Part shown: in pieces, positions 1 through 9,019 of the stretch | How positions within the stretch are numbered: position 1 is the first letter of the stretch | Layout: the number at the start of each line of letters is the position of its first letter | NCBI GenBank assembly: GCA_947629865.1 | Contig: CANRFJ010000006.1 | Span: 62,001 to 126,000, forward strand | Reading direction: 5' to 3' | Source of the DNA: an uncultured Lachnospiraceae bacterium | GTDB lineage: Bacteria; Bacillota; Clostridia; Lachnospirales; Lachnospiraceae | Length of the DNA stretch: 64,000 nt | The notes under the pieces: model-generated | Told to the model about the DNA's origin: nothing | The model's database searches: none | The model's input: the letters and a program-made list of their open reading frames with translations, nothing else | Translations under genes and position numbers: made by a program

Positions 1-2531
1 CCTGTGTCCAGTGAATACACATACCATTTGCTCCCCTGCGCGTTGCGGCAGAACAACAGCCTCCGTCCCTCGTGGAAGGAATAGAGCTCCCTGTCCTCAA
101 GCACCTGCGTCTCGCCGGAATCCCTCTTTATCTGCACGGAACTGCTGCTGCCAAATACCTGGCAGTCCCCCACGACAGCCATGCGGTCATATCCCTCCGG
201 AATCGCATGGGAACTGAGTTCTCTGCCGCTCTCCGTGTCGTATTCGCGCGTCGTCTTTCCCTCGGAGACAAATACCCGGCTGGCGTCCTCATTGTAAAAA
301 TAATAGGAGTTTGCATCGAAGCGGAGGCTGGATTTAAAAGAGTCTCCGTCGTAGTGGGTATTTGTGGAATAGCGGTAGTCCCGTATGGAAAAATCCCCGT
401 TACTTTGCACGTCAATGCTCAAATCCCCGAAAGAATCATATTGCAGGTCTGAGAGGGCGGTGCCGTGTACAAAAGACATGCTGTCCGCGTCAAAGAGCCT
501 CAGGTAATTCTCACTGGCCCGCTGGAATCCGAGCATAAACCGGTCTCCGTTTGTCGTTCCGGTATACCACCGATCCGGCACCTCTCCCACATAGTCCGAT
601 ATATCCAATGCGCTGACGTCCTCTCTGTCAATCTCCCGCTTTTTGTATATGCGGACATTTTTGCCCCAGTAATCCCGCAGGCAGGCATAGGTATTATTGA
701 CCTCCGTGAGATAAAATTTCTCCCCGCTCCCCTCCTGGCGGTTTATCAATTTTTTCGTGTTTAAGTCATAAAAATATATCATTCCGTCCTGGCAGGATAC
801 GGCTATCGTATCCTCCCCCGCCTGAACCGACACGATTTCCGTCGGGAAGGTATGGCTCCAGAGACGCTTACCCGTCCGGCTCCTGCAATCGGCCTCATAC
901 AGTTTGTTCTCCTTGTAGTAGAGACAGCTCTTGTTCTTCGTAAGCGTCATGTCGTTTAAGTTCCAGTTGATATCGCTTATGTAGTTCTCCTGTCCCTTGC
1001 GGTAGTCGTACTGGACAATATGCTTTAACCCCGCCCGTTTGTCCTTTAACATCAGGCACAGGTGGTTTTCGTCCAGAAATTCCAGATTGCTGCACTCTCC
1101 CGTCATATTGGCAAAACTGTTTTTCCCGTCTTTGAGCCGGACAAACAAAATTCCGGAAGCGGTTCCGGTATTCACCGGCATCGCCAGCACCTCACCGTCC
1201 CGACTGACGGAACCGGAGACACAATTCATTTCCTTCTCCAGTTCGCAGGAGAAAATCATATTGCCGTCCCCATCGCAGCTGTGCAGGAGGCTGTTGTCAT
1301 AATCCAACAGGACAATGGAGCGCTCCTGTTCGTCCATCAGCATGACAGAGGCCGTATTGCCGGTAAAAATCTCCTTGCCAGTGTAGACGTCTACCGCCCT
1401 CAGCCCCTCCTTTGACAGATATACCAGCGTGCGGCTATCGGACTTCAGGAAGGCAAAGCGCGCCGATTTATTGTAATATATACTGTCCAGGGCCGGCGCC
1501 TCATATGTGCACAGCTCCCGCTCCTCGCTGAGGGAGTATACCGACAGTTTTCTCGAAAGGAGATTATTGGCGGCCGAAAAATATTTTTCCACCAGAAGAA
1601 GGTTCCCGTCCTCGCTGAGAGATGTCTTTATGTCATAGGTCTCCATCTCCATGGCGAGGAAACTGTGCGCCTGATAGCCGGTACTGAAATCATAGATTCC
1701 AAGCGCCTGCGTCAGATACCGCATAACGCTGGCGACAAATGGCCGGTCGGGATCGTTAAGGTTCTGCGGCAGCGCCTCCAGCGCCAGCAGCGCCGCTGTC
1801 TTTCTGTCCCCGTTTCGATAGGCCTCGTCTGCATATTCCGCCAGATAGTAGGACTCCCCCCGCAGCGTCTGCTGCATGGAGTCGTCCAGGGCATCGTAAG
1901 CCTTCTGAATCTGGATATTCTGATATGTAATAGAGCCGATCACGGCGCCAAGGGCAAGAAAACTCGTTGTCAGCACGGCCGTTCTCCGCTTTATGGTTCG
2001 CTCCCTCTCCCGCTGGCGCAGATCCTCATATTCCACGGACAGCATCGGAGCCAGGAAGCGCAGTTTTTCACGCTTGAGATTTTTCAGGATCTGATGGTCG
2101 GATTTTCCTCTTATATCCACTGCGAGGGGTTCTATTTCCACAATTTCCCCGTCTCGCTCCACATGAGTCAGAATCTTCGGGAAACTCTCCTCCGGCTCTC
2201 CCTCCACCAGAATAATGATGATCTGTTCCCGACTGCGTATTTTCAGAAAATATTCGATTTCGCGCATACACCAGACCGATTCCTGGTAGCGCTTAGAGCA
2301 GATGACGATCAGCCACTCCGTGTCGTCGAGCGCCTTATCAATAATGGCGGACAGATCGCTGGCCGCCCTCAATTCCTCTGAATCGCGGAAAATCCGGCCC
2401 ACTTTTCCATAGCCGAGATTTTTCCGTATCTTCCGGGGAATTCGATAAGATTCAATTTGTTTTCGTATCTGTATTGCCACCTTCTCGTCGATTCCGCCGT
2501 GCCGGTAGCTGATAAACGCTTTATATTTCAT
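1..2531 (-). CDS. TIR domain - transmembrane - beta-propeller-like protein, partial (C-terminus outside window)
   Basis: The frame starts at an ATG at 2531 and runs off the left edge, leaving 843 codons visible. Residues 1-120 look like a TIR domain: FISYR at 6-10, RD at 49-50, and W87-C88-xx-E91, whose Glu matches the catalytic residue of NAD-cleaving TIR enzymes. One likely transmembrane helix follows (about 184-204, after a basic stretch), then roughly 600 residues of repeated strands with D-G turns that I read as a WD40/PQQ-like propeller. This would place TIR inside and the propeller outside the cell. The start overlaps the upstream DHH gene by 11 bp and its GAGGA ribosome site lies within that gene, so translation is probably coupled. 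A role in signalling or defence is inference; no target or ligand can be named. Confidence 0.8.
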   Translation of the reverse strand, partial: MKYKAFISYRHGGIDEKVAIQIRKQIESYRIPRKIRKNLGYGKVGRIFRDSEELRAASDLSAIIDKALDDTEWLIVICSKRYQESVWCMREIEYFLKIRSREQIIIILVEGEPEESFPKILTHVERDGEIVEIEPLAVDIRGKSDHQILKNLKREKLRFLAPMLSVEYEDLRQRERERTIKRRTAVLTTSFLALGAVIGSITYQNIQIQKAYDALDDSMQQTLRGESYYLAEYADEAYRNGDRKTAALLALEALPQNLNDPDRPFVASVMRYLTQALGIYDFSTGYQAHSFLAMEMETYDIKTSLSEDGNLLLVEKYFSAANNLLSRKLSVYSLSEERELCTYEAPALDSIYYNKSARFAFLKSDSRTLVYLSKEGLRAVDVYTGKEIFTGNTASVMLMDEQERSIVLLDYDNSLLHSCDGDGNMIFSCELEKEMNCVSGSVSRDGEVLAMPVNTGTASGILFVRLKDGKNSFANMTGECSNLEFLDENHLCLMLKDKRAGLKHIVQYDYRKGQENYISDINWNLNDMTLTKNKSCLYYKENKLYEADCRSRTGKRLWSHTFPTEIVSVQAGEDTIAVSCQDGMIYFYDLNTKKLINRQEGSGEKFYLTEVNNTYACLRDYWGKNVRIYKKREIDREDVSALDISDYVGEVPDRWYTGTTNGDRFMLGFQRASENYLRLFDADSMSFVHGTALSDLQYDSFGDLSIDVQSNGDFSIRDYRYSTNTHYDGDSFKSSLRFDANSYYFYNEDASRVFVSEGKTTREYDTESGRELSSHAIPEGYDRMAVVGDCQVFGSSSSVQIKRDSGETQVLEDRELYSFHEGRRLLFCRNAQGSKWYVYSLDT

Positions 2532-4050
2532 CGGTTTCCTCATAGGTTCGATAAAAAATATCTCCCCTCACAATATAGATGTCCTGCGGATCGTCTTCCC
2601 TGACGGCAATGTAATCGCCCGTGAGGCCCCGGTAGTATTGATGCTTATCCCAGACGGTAAATATCTTGACATTTTTGGTCAGCGGCCTGGCATAAATCTT
2701 CACATCTCCCGTGGGCACGCATGTCTGCACATGATCCAACAGGGAATACACATGCCCGTGAAGGGTGTCGTGTACGGTCGGATGGTATTCCATCTCCATA
2801 AATTCCGGCTCTCCCTCCACCAGACGGTAGCCTGCCTCAAATTTTTTCTGATCGATCGGATAAACCTCTCCCTCAATGCCCACCATGAAGCAGAGTCCTT
2901 CCCGAACAACCAGATCCACGTCCCCCTCCAGGGCGCGGACGAGCACCGGCGTGCCCACCGGAAGCATATCCACCGCCTTAACGACGCCTACGCGGACGGC
3001 CTTCTTTTTGTATTTTTTCATGCCGGTCATATCCATGACATGAGTTTCCGCATAGATGATGTCGTAGGAATCATAATATTTTGTCAGCCGGTCTGTGATA
3101 ATGTCCTTTATGTCGCCGTCCGGATATTCCTGCTCCAGCATATTCTGGGCGATGAAACCGCCTGCCTTTGTCACATGTCCGCCGCCGTTTCCGATGTCTC
3201 TGCACAACTCCTCCACCAGCTCGTTGGCCTTGACCTCTTTGATGCAGCTACGGACTGACAGTTTGTATCCGTCCGGATTCGGATTGAAGGCGACGCAGGT
3301 ATCCACCTTCTCCACCTGTATCACAAAATCACTGATGATTCCCAGTATATTCGGATCGCAGCAATCCGTTGGTATCACCGAAAATCTGTGCTTTTCAAAA
3401 TACTGCTGCTCCTTAAGGGCCTTGCTCGTGATGTCCAGCTCCTCTAACGACAGATTGGTATTCATGAGCTGGAACAGCAGGACGTCGTCCCGTACCAGAC
3501 AGTCCTTCATATCCCTGTCCAGCGGATGATATACTTCCTCAAATCGGTTGGTGTCGCTGTAAAGTCCGTAATAAAGAGCCGTGGCCAGTTTCTCGTCACG
3601 GTTGACGTCAACTCCCTCCTGGCGCAGAAGCGTCCACACCACGGTGGAACAGCTTCCCAGATTGCTGCGGATATAGCAGTCGTCATCCGGCACAAAGCCG
3701 CACTGATGATGATCGATCATAGCTACTCTGGGCGCCTCAAAGCGCGTCACATTGCCGGATCCGTACTGACAGTCCGTGGTGAGCAAAAGGTCACATTCCG
3801 GCAGGTCGTCCACATGCTTTACCGGTATCTCGAGTTCCCTCACCATTAGACGCAGATTGGGCTTGGTAATCTCGTTCTTGCCTCCATAGACCAGATGGAC
3901 GCGGATTCCCAAGCCTTCAAAATACTTATAGAGCGCATACCCGGAGGCCAGGGCATCGGCGTCCGGATTATCATGACATTGAACGCAAATGTCCTGGCAC
4001 GAGTGAAATCGCTTTAAAAAACTGGTTCGTACTGTTTCTTTCTTCTCCAT
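2521..4050 (-). CDS. DHH-family phosphoesterase with C-terminal extension
   Basis: 509 residues. Motif I is HDNPDADALAS (26-36), motif II D93, motif III DHH (113-115), and the DHHA1 glycine motif GGGHVTKAGG is near residue 290. These are the metal and substrate sites of the DHH/DHHA1 superfamily, which includes NrnA-like nanoRNA/pAp phosphatases and cyclic-dinucleotide phosphodiesterases. Family members are usually 310-340 residues; about 160 extra residues follow, ending in a stretch with GDYIAVR and DIYIV that I do not recognise. The gene starts 11 bp after the LRR gene stop with AGGG ahead of the ATG, and its end overlaps the TIR start. The substrate cannot be told from sequence. Membership of DHH is firm; a link to TIR signalling is inferred from the coupling. 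Confidence 0.85.
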   Translation of the reverse strand: MEKKETVRTSFLKRFHSCQDICVQCHDNPDADALASGYALYKYFEGLGIRVHLVYGGKNEITKPNLRLMVRELEIPVKHVDDLPECDLLLTTDCQYGSGNVTRFEAPRVAMIDHHQCGFVPDDDCYIRSNLGSCSTVVWTLLRQEGVDVNRDEKLATALYYGLYSDTNRFEEVYHPLDRDMKDCLVRDDVLLFQLMNTNLSLEELDITSKALKEQQYFEKHRFSVIPTDCCDPNILGIISDFVIQVEKVDTCVAFNPNPDGYKLSVRSCIKEVKANELVEELCRDIGNGGGHVTKAGGFIAQNMLEQEYPDGDIKDIITDRLTKYYDSYDIIYAETHVMDMTGMKKYKKKAVRVGVVKAVDMLPVGTPVLVRALEGDVDLVVREGLCFMVGIEGEVYPIDQKKFEAGYRLVEGEPEFMEMEYHPTVHDTLHGHVYSLLDHVQTCVPTGDVKIYARPLTKNVKIFTVWDKHQYYRGLTGDYIAVREDDPQDIYIVRGDIFYRTYEETDEI

Positions 4051-4061
4051 TGTTCCCTCAT

Positions 4062-5687
4062 CTACACAAGTTTTGCTACTACGACCTTCTTCCCCTGTCC
4101 CTTGTTGCGGAACAGACGGGTATAGGGACGCACCTTCTTCTTTGGAACAGAAATCTTACAATTGCTGACTCCCTTCAACGCCCTCTTTCCCACATATTGC
4201 AGCTTCAGGGAATACACCAGGATATCCGCCAGATTTTTGCAACGGCTGAATGCCGCGTTTCCAATCCGGCGCACCTGTGCATTTATGACGATCTGTCTCA
4301 GTTTGATGCAGTTTGCCATGGCGCTGGCGCCAATGGAAATTTTACCCACCTTGGCGGGCGTTGCATACAATTTACCCGCCGCTGTCTTCTTGCCCAACGA
4401 AAACTTTTTCATTGATACACAGTTCTTAAAAGTGCCCTTGCCGATCGTCCGAACCGACGTGGGAAGTTTTATCTGCTTGATCTTCCGGCAGTTGTAAAAT
4501 GCCTGGGCAGACAACGTCTTGATTCCCGCCGGGAATTTAACTGACTTCAGGGACGTACAATTCTTAAACGCACCCTTGCCAATCGTCTTCACATTTTTGC
4601 CAAGCGTTACCTTCTTAATCTTTTTATTTCCGGCAAACGCACCCTCGCCGATTGTTGTCACCTTACAGGTGACGCCGTTTACCGTCACGGTATCCGGTAC
4701 GGACACCGCTCCTTTCCGGACGCTGTCGGTTCCGCTGAATATCACTTCATTCTTCTGGCCGGTGCCCTGATAGGATGCGCCTCCGATATTTATCTCCTGT
4801 CCAGCCGAAATCACCGCTGTATCTCCTGCCGGCTTCTTATCTCCGTCCGGTTTGCTCGTCGGCACGGCGGTCGGCTCCGGTTTTTTCGTCGGCGCGACCG
4901 TGGGCTCCGGCTTTTTCGTCGGTGTGACGGTCGGCTCCGGTTCCTTCGTCGGTGTGACAGTCGGCTCCGGCTCTTTCGTCGGCTCGGCGGTCGAAGATTC
5001 CTGAGGTATTCCCACTGCCATAATTCCGATGTGGCAGCTCTCCTTATCGGTCACACAGTTTACCAGAACGTCCGGCACAGGTTTTCCCGTGAAGAAATCG
5101 GCGTCTGAAGCTGTGCTGTTGATAATGGAATTTTTTATCGTCAGATTATGAATATCGGCCTTCTCACCCACATTGGCAAAAAGCCCGGCCCCGTCTCCTG
5201 TCATATAGAGGCCGGAGATAAAGTGCCCTTTCCCGTCAAAGTGACCGTTGAAGCCCTGAATGGGAGTCCACATCTGCTCCGCCAGTTTGTCCTCACTCAT
5301 GTATGCGCCGTCTGCGCCCAAAAAGCCTGCGCTCCCGTCAGAATTCCGGACGACCTGCGCATCAATCAGCGTGATATCCCCAACCATCTGGTAATAGCAC
5401 TCCGAATAGGGCTTTCCCTTTTTATTTTTATCTTTCCGGCTGAGCACGCCATAGAGATGCCTCAACTGCGCCGCAGTTCCAATCTGGTAAGCCGTATCAG
5501 GCGTAGTTCCGGCCTCGTCTCCGTCCTCATTCCAGAAAGTCTGTTCACCGTCTTTTCCTTCTTTGCTGTTTTCTGCCGCTTTTACAACTTTAGTTCCCTC
5601 TGTATATGTGTCAACAAAAGAGATGTCCCCGGCTGATATCACAAATGACATAATCAGCGCAAATGCAATAATCTTTTTCGTCTTCAC
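4062..5687 (-). CDS. Secreted BspA-type leucine-rich-repeat protein
   Basis: 541 residues from a GTG start with AGGAGGG ahead of it. A signal peptide covers about residues 1-20 (KTKKIIAFAL, then a hydrophobic core). A region up to about 230 has no family I recognise. It is followed by a Pro/Thr/Lys/Glu linker built on four 10-residue repeats (PTKEPEPTVT type, about 236-276), then BspA/LRR_5 repeats with LGKNVKTIGKGAF-like units to the C-terminus. No LPxTG motif is visible, so anchoring is unknown. It lies 66 bp after carB and 11 bp before the DHH gene, so it may head a small operon with DHH and TIR or read through from carB. A surface or secreted binding role is inferred from the family. Confidence 0.85.
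   Translation of the reverse strand: MKTKKIIAFALIMSFVISAGDISFVDTYTEGTKVVKAAENSKEGKDGEQTFWNEDGDEAGTTPDTAYQIGTAAQLRHLYGVLSRKDKNKKGKPYSECYYQMVGDITLIDAQVVRNSDGSAGFLGADGAYMSEDKLAEQMWTPIQGFNGHFDGKGHFISGLYMTGDGAGLFANVGEKADIHNLTIKNSIINSTASDADFFTGKPVPDVLVNCVTDKESCHIGIMAVGIPQESSTAEPTKEPEPTVTPTKEPEPTVTPTKKPEPTVAPTKKPEPTAVPTSKPDGDKKPAGDTAVISAGQEINIGGASYQGTGQKNEVIFSGTDSVRKGAVSVPDTVTVNGVTCKVTTIGEGAFAGNKKIKKVTLGKNVKTIGKGAFKNCTSLKSVKFPAGIKTLSAQAFYNCRKIKQIKLPTSVRTIGKGTFKNCVSMKKFSLGKKTAAGKLYATPAKVGKISIGASAMANCIKLRQIVINAQVRRIGNAAFSRCKNLADILVYSLKLQYVGKRALKGVSNCKISVPKKKVRPYTRLFRNKGQGKKVVVAKLV
4861..4980. repeat. 4 x 30-bp in-frame tandem repeat (linker of LRR protein)
   Basis: Four units in exact register (4861-4890, 4891-4920, 4921-4950, 4951-4980) share the core GGCTCCGG...TTCGTC and encode the 10-residue Pro/Thr linker repeats. 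Copies differ at several third positions. Such coding minisatellites can change copy number by slippage without breaking the frame. Confidence 0.9.
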
Positions 5688-5753
5688 TGTGGTTCCCTCC
5701 TTTTTATGGTATTTCGGCCAAAATATTCCTTTGCTTTATCTTTACCCTAAATT

Positions 5754-8700
5754 TTACCTTCCAATAGTGGAAATGTCAACCAGAGATATTTCTTTCTTGC
5801 CGGAATCCTCCAGTGCGGTCAAAAGAGCATTGGCCGTATCCAGAGACGTCAGGCAGGTAACGCCGGTCTCAATCGAGGTGCGCCGGATTAAAAATCCGTC
5901 ATGGGAATGTTCTCCCTGCTTCGGTATATCGACTACCAGGTCAATCTCATGTCCCAGCAGCAGATCCATAAGCGTGGGAGCCTCCTGTTCTATCTTGTTG
6001 ACGCCCACAACCTCGATTCCCTGTCCGTTCAGATAGCGGGCCGTTCCCCTGGTCGCATAGATCTCATATCCGAGCGCCTTAAACCGCTTCGCCACGGACA
6101 CGGCCTCCTCCTTGCTCCCGTCGTTTACCGTCAATATCATCTTGCGGTGTTTAGGCAGGTTGATGCCCGCTCCCATAAAGGCCTTGTGCAGCGCCTCGTT
6201 AAAGTCTCTGGCAATGCCGAGGCACTCGCCCGTGGATTTCATCTCTGGGCCCAGACTGATCTCCGCTCCCCTCAGTTTTTCAAAGGAAAATACCGGCATC
6301 TTGACGGCGATATAATCCGCCTTCGGAGCCAGTCCCGGCTCATATCCCATATCACGGATCTTTTCGCCCAGGATAACCCTGGAAGCCAGTTTTACGATCG
6401 GTATGCCCGTCACCTTGCTGATGTAGGGAACTGTCCGGCTGGAACGCGGGTTTACCTCAATGACATACACCTCGTCCCTGTATACGATGAACTGAATGTT
6501 AATCAGTCCGATTACATGAAGGGATCTCGCCAGCCTGGCCGTGTAATCCACCAGTACCTCCTGTATCTCCGGACGGATGCTCATGGCCGGATAGACGGAG
6601 ATGCTGTCGCCGGAATGGATTCCCGCCCTCTCGACATGCTCCATGATGCCGGGAATCAGTATATCCTCGCCGTCGCAGACCGCATCTACCTCCACCTCTT
6701 TGCCCATAAGGTACTTGTCTACCAGAATCGGGTGCTCCTGCACATGACGGTTGATAATGGACATAAATTCCCGTATGTCGTCGTCATTTATGGCAATCTG
6801 CATTCCCTGACCGCCCAGCACATAGGAGGGGCGTACCAGCACGGGATATCCCAGCTCGTTCGCGGCCTTCAACGCCTCCTCTGTGGTAAAGACCGTGAGT
6901 CCCGCCGGACGCGGGATCCGGCACTCCTCCAGAATTTCGTCAAAGAGTTCCCTGTCCTCCGCCCGGTCTACATCCTTCCCGCTGGTACCGAGGATCGGCA
7001 CTCCCATTTTCAAAAGAGCCTCCGTCAGCTTGATGGCCGTCTGTCCCCCAAACTGAACCACCGCCCCGTCCGGTTTCTCCACGTCCACGATGTTCTCCAC
7101 GTCCTCCGGAGTCAGCGGCTCAAAGTACAACTTGTCCGCCACATCAAAGTCCGTGCTCACCGTCTCCGGATTGTTATTTACAATAATCGTCTCATAGCCG
7201 CTCTGGGACAGAGACCACACACTGTGCACAGAGCAGAAATCAAATTCGATTCCCTGTCCGATCCGGATCGGGCCGGAGCCAAGCACCATGACGCGCTTGC
7301 GCTTTTTCTCCCCTCCGTCCGCGGCGTCTCCCACCTCGCTTCCGCTGCCGAACACACTGTAATAGTACGGTGTCGAAGCCTCAAATTCCGCCGCACATGT
7401 ATCCACCATCTTAAAGGCGGCCACAATGCCGTTATCCAGGCGCATACGGCGTATCTCACCCTCTGTCATGCCGCTGTATCCGGCAATTACACTGTCCGGA
7501 AATTCCATTCTCTTGGCCTCGGCCAGAAGCTCCGGTGTGAGCGGTTTTGTCTTTAAATCCTGCTCCATCTCCACCAGGCGGGAAATCTTATCAATAAACC
7601 ATTTATCAATTCGGGTGATTCCATGAATCTCGTCATAGGAAGCCCCCTTGCGCAAAAGTTCCGCAATAATGAATATCCGGCGGTCATCCACGATGCGGAC
7701 GCGCTCCAACAGCTCCTCGCGGGAGCGGTCGGTATAGCGGCCGATATCCAGGCTGTCAATGTGCTGTTCCAGCGAGCGGAGCGCCTTCATCAGCGCGCCC
7801 TCGAAATTGTCGCATATGCTCATGACTTCCCCTGTCGCCTTCATCTGAGTCGTCAGCGTCCTCTTGGCACGTATAAACTTGTCAAAGGGCAGACGCGGGA
7901 TCTTAACCACGCAGTAGTCGAGCGTCGGCTCAAAACTGGCAAACGTCCGGCCGGTAATCGCATTGGGTATCTCATCGAGCGTGTAGCCGAGGGCGATTTT
8001 GGCCGCCACCTTGGCGATGGGATAGCCCGTCGCCTTGGATGCCAGCGCCGAGGAACGGCTCACGCGCGGATTCACCTCGATTACACAGTATTCAAAACTC
8101 TGCGGGTGCAGGGCAAACTGCACGTTGCAGCCGCCGGTGATATTCAGCTCCGTTATGATATTCAGCGCCGCAGAGCGGAGCATCTGATATTCCTTGTCGC
8201 CCAGTGTCTGGGACGGCGCCACCACGATGCTGTCGCCTGTGTGCACGCCTACCGGATCGATATTCTCCATGTTGCAGACTGTGATGCAGTTGCCACCGGC
8301 GTCCCGCATCACCTCGTACTCAATCTCTTTCCATCCGGCGATGCAGCGCTCAATCAGACACTGCCCCACACGGCTTAACCGCAGGCCGTTGGCGCAGATC
8401 TCGCGCAGTTCCTCCTCGTTATCCGCGATGCCGCCGCCGCTTCCCCCCAGCGTATAGGCCGGACGGATTACGACGGGATAACCGATCTCATCTGCAAAGG
8501 AAACGGCGTCCTCCACGGATTCCACCACCACGCTTGGGGCGATGGGCTCTCCGATCTTCTCCATGGTCTCCTTAAACTCCAGACGATCCTCCGCCTTCCG
8601 GATTGTGCGGGCGGTAGTTCCGATCAGTCGCACTCCCTGCTCCTTCAGAAAACCGGCCTCCTCCAGTTCCATGGCGATGTTCAGGGCGGCCTGTCCGCCC

Positions 8701-8969
8701 AGGGTGGGAAGGATACTGTCCGGCCTCTCCCGGATGATGAGTTTTTTGACCACCTCCGGCGTCAAGGGCTCAATATAAACCCGGTCGGCGATATCCTTAT
8801 CCGTCATAATCGTGGCGGGGTTGGAATTGATCAACACCACCTCCATGCCCTCCTCCTTAAGAGAGCGACATGCCTGGGTGCCGGCGTAGTCAAATTCCGC
8901 CGCCTGTCCGATGACAATAGGGCCGGAGCCAATTACTAATACTTTTTTTATTCCTTCTGTTTTCGGCAT
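5754..8969 (-). CDS. carB: Carbamoyl-phosphate synthase, large subunit
   Basis: 1071 residues, the normal length. Two homologous ATP-grasp halves are visible: GPIVIGQAAEFDYAG near residue 15 and GSGPIRIGQGIEFDF near 566, followed by an MGS-like allosteric C-terminus with VVDIPKQGE. It makes carbamoyl phosphate from bicarbonate, two ATP and ammonia channelled from CarA, feeding pyrimidines and arginine. It lies 50 bp downstream of carA on the same strand. The ATG at 8969 has AAAAGGGG ahead of it. Placement behind glnA and the ANTAR regulator suggests nitrogen-linked rather than only pyrimidine-linked control; that is inference. Confidence 0.98.
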   Translation of the reverse strand: MPKTEGIKKVLVIGSGPIVIGQAAEFDYAGTQACRSLKEEGMEVVLINSNPATIMTDKDIADRVYIEPLTPEVVKKLIIRERPDSILPTLGGQAALNIAMELEEAGFLKEQGVRLIGTTARTIRKAEDRLEFKETMEKIGEPIAPSVVVESVEDAVSFADEIGYPVVIRPAYTLGGSGGGIADNEEELREICANGLRLSRVGQCLIERCIAGWKEIEYEVMRDAGGNCITVCNMENIDPVGVHTGDSIVVAPSQTLGDKEYQMLRSAALNIITELNITGGCNVQFALHPQSFEYCVIEVNPRVSRSSALASKATGYPIAKVAAKIALGYTLDEIPNAITGRTFASFEPTLDYCVVKIPRLPFDKFIRAKRTLTTQMKATGEVMSICDNFEGALMKALRSLEQHIDSLDIGRYTDRSREELLERVRIVDDRRIFIIAELLRKGASYDEIHGITRIDKWFIDKISRLVEMEQDLKTKPLTPELLAEAKRMEFPDSVIAGYSGMTEGEIRRMRLDNGIVAAFKMVDTCAAEFEASTPYYYSVFGSGSEVGDAADGGEKKRKRVMVLGSGPIRIGQGIEFDFCSVHSVWSLSQSGYETIIVNNNPETVSTDFDVADKLYFEPLTPEDVENIVDVEKPDGAVVQFGGQTAIKLTEALLKMGVPILGTSGKDVDRAEDRELFDEILEECRIPRPAGLTVFTTEEALKAANELGYPVLVRPSYVLGGQGMQIAINDDDIREFMSIINRHVQEHPILVDKYLMGKEVEVDAVCDGEDILIPGIMEHVERAGIHSGDSISVYPAMSIRPEIQEVLVDYTARLARSLHVIGLINIQFIVYRDEVYVIEVNPRSSRTVPYISKVTGIPIVKLASRVILGEKIRDMGYEPGLAPKADYIAVKMPVFSFEKLRGAEISLGPEMKSTGECLGIARDFNEALHKAFMGAGINLPKHRKMILTVNDGSKEEAVSVAKRFKALGYEIYATRGTARYLNGQGIEVVGVNKIEQEAPTLMDLLLGHEIDLVVDIPKQGEHSHDGFLIRRTSIETGVTCLTSLDTANALLTALEDSGKKEISLVDISTIGR

Positions 8970-9019
8970 ATTGATTTCCCCTTTTCTTTCCTTCTGTCTG
9001 TATAAAACCGCTCCCCGGA

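Noticed and set aside
5901-7556. 551-codon plus-strand frame
   Set aside because: Lies entirely antisense to carB, has no ribosome site or recognisable domain; a codon-bias shadow.
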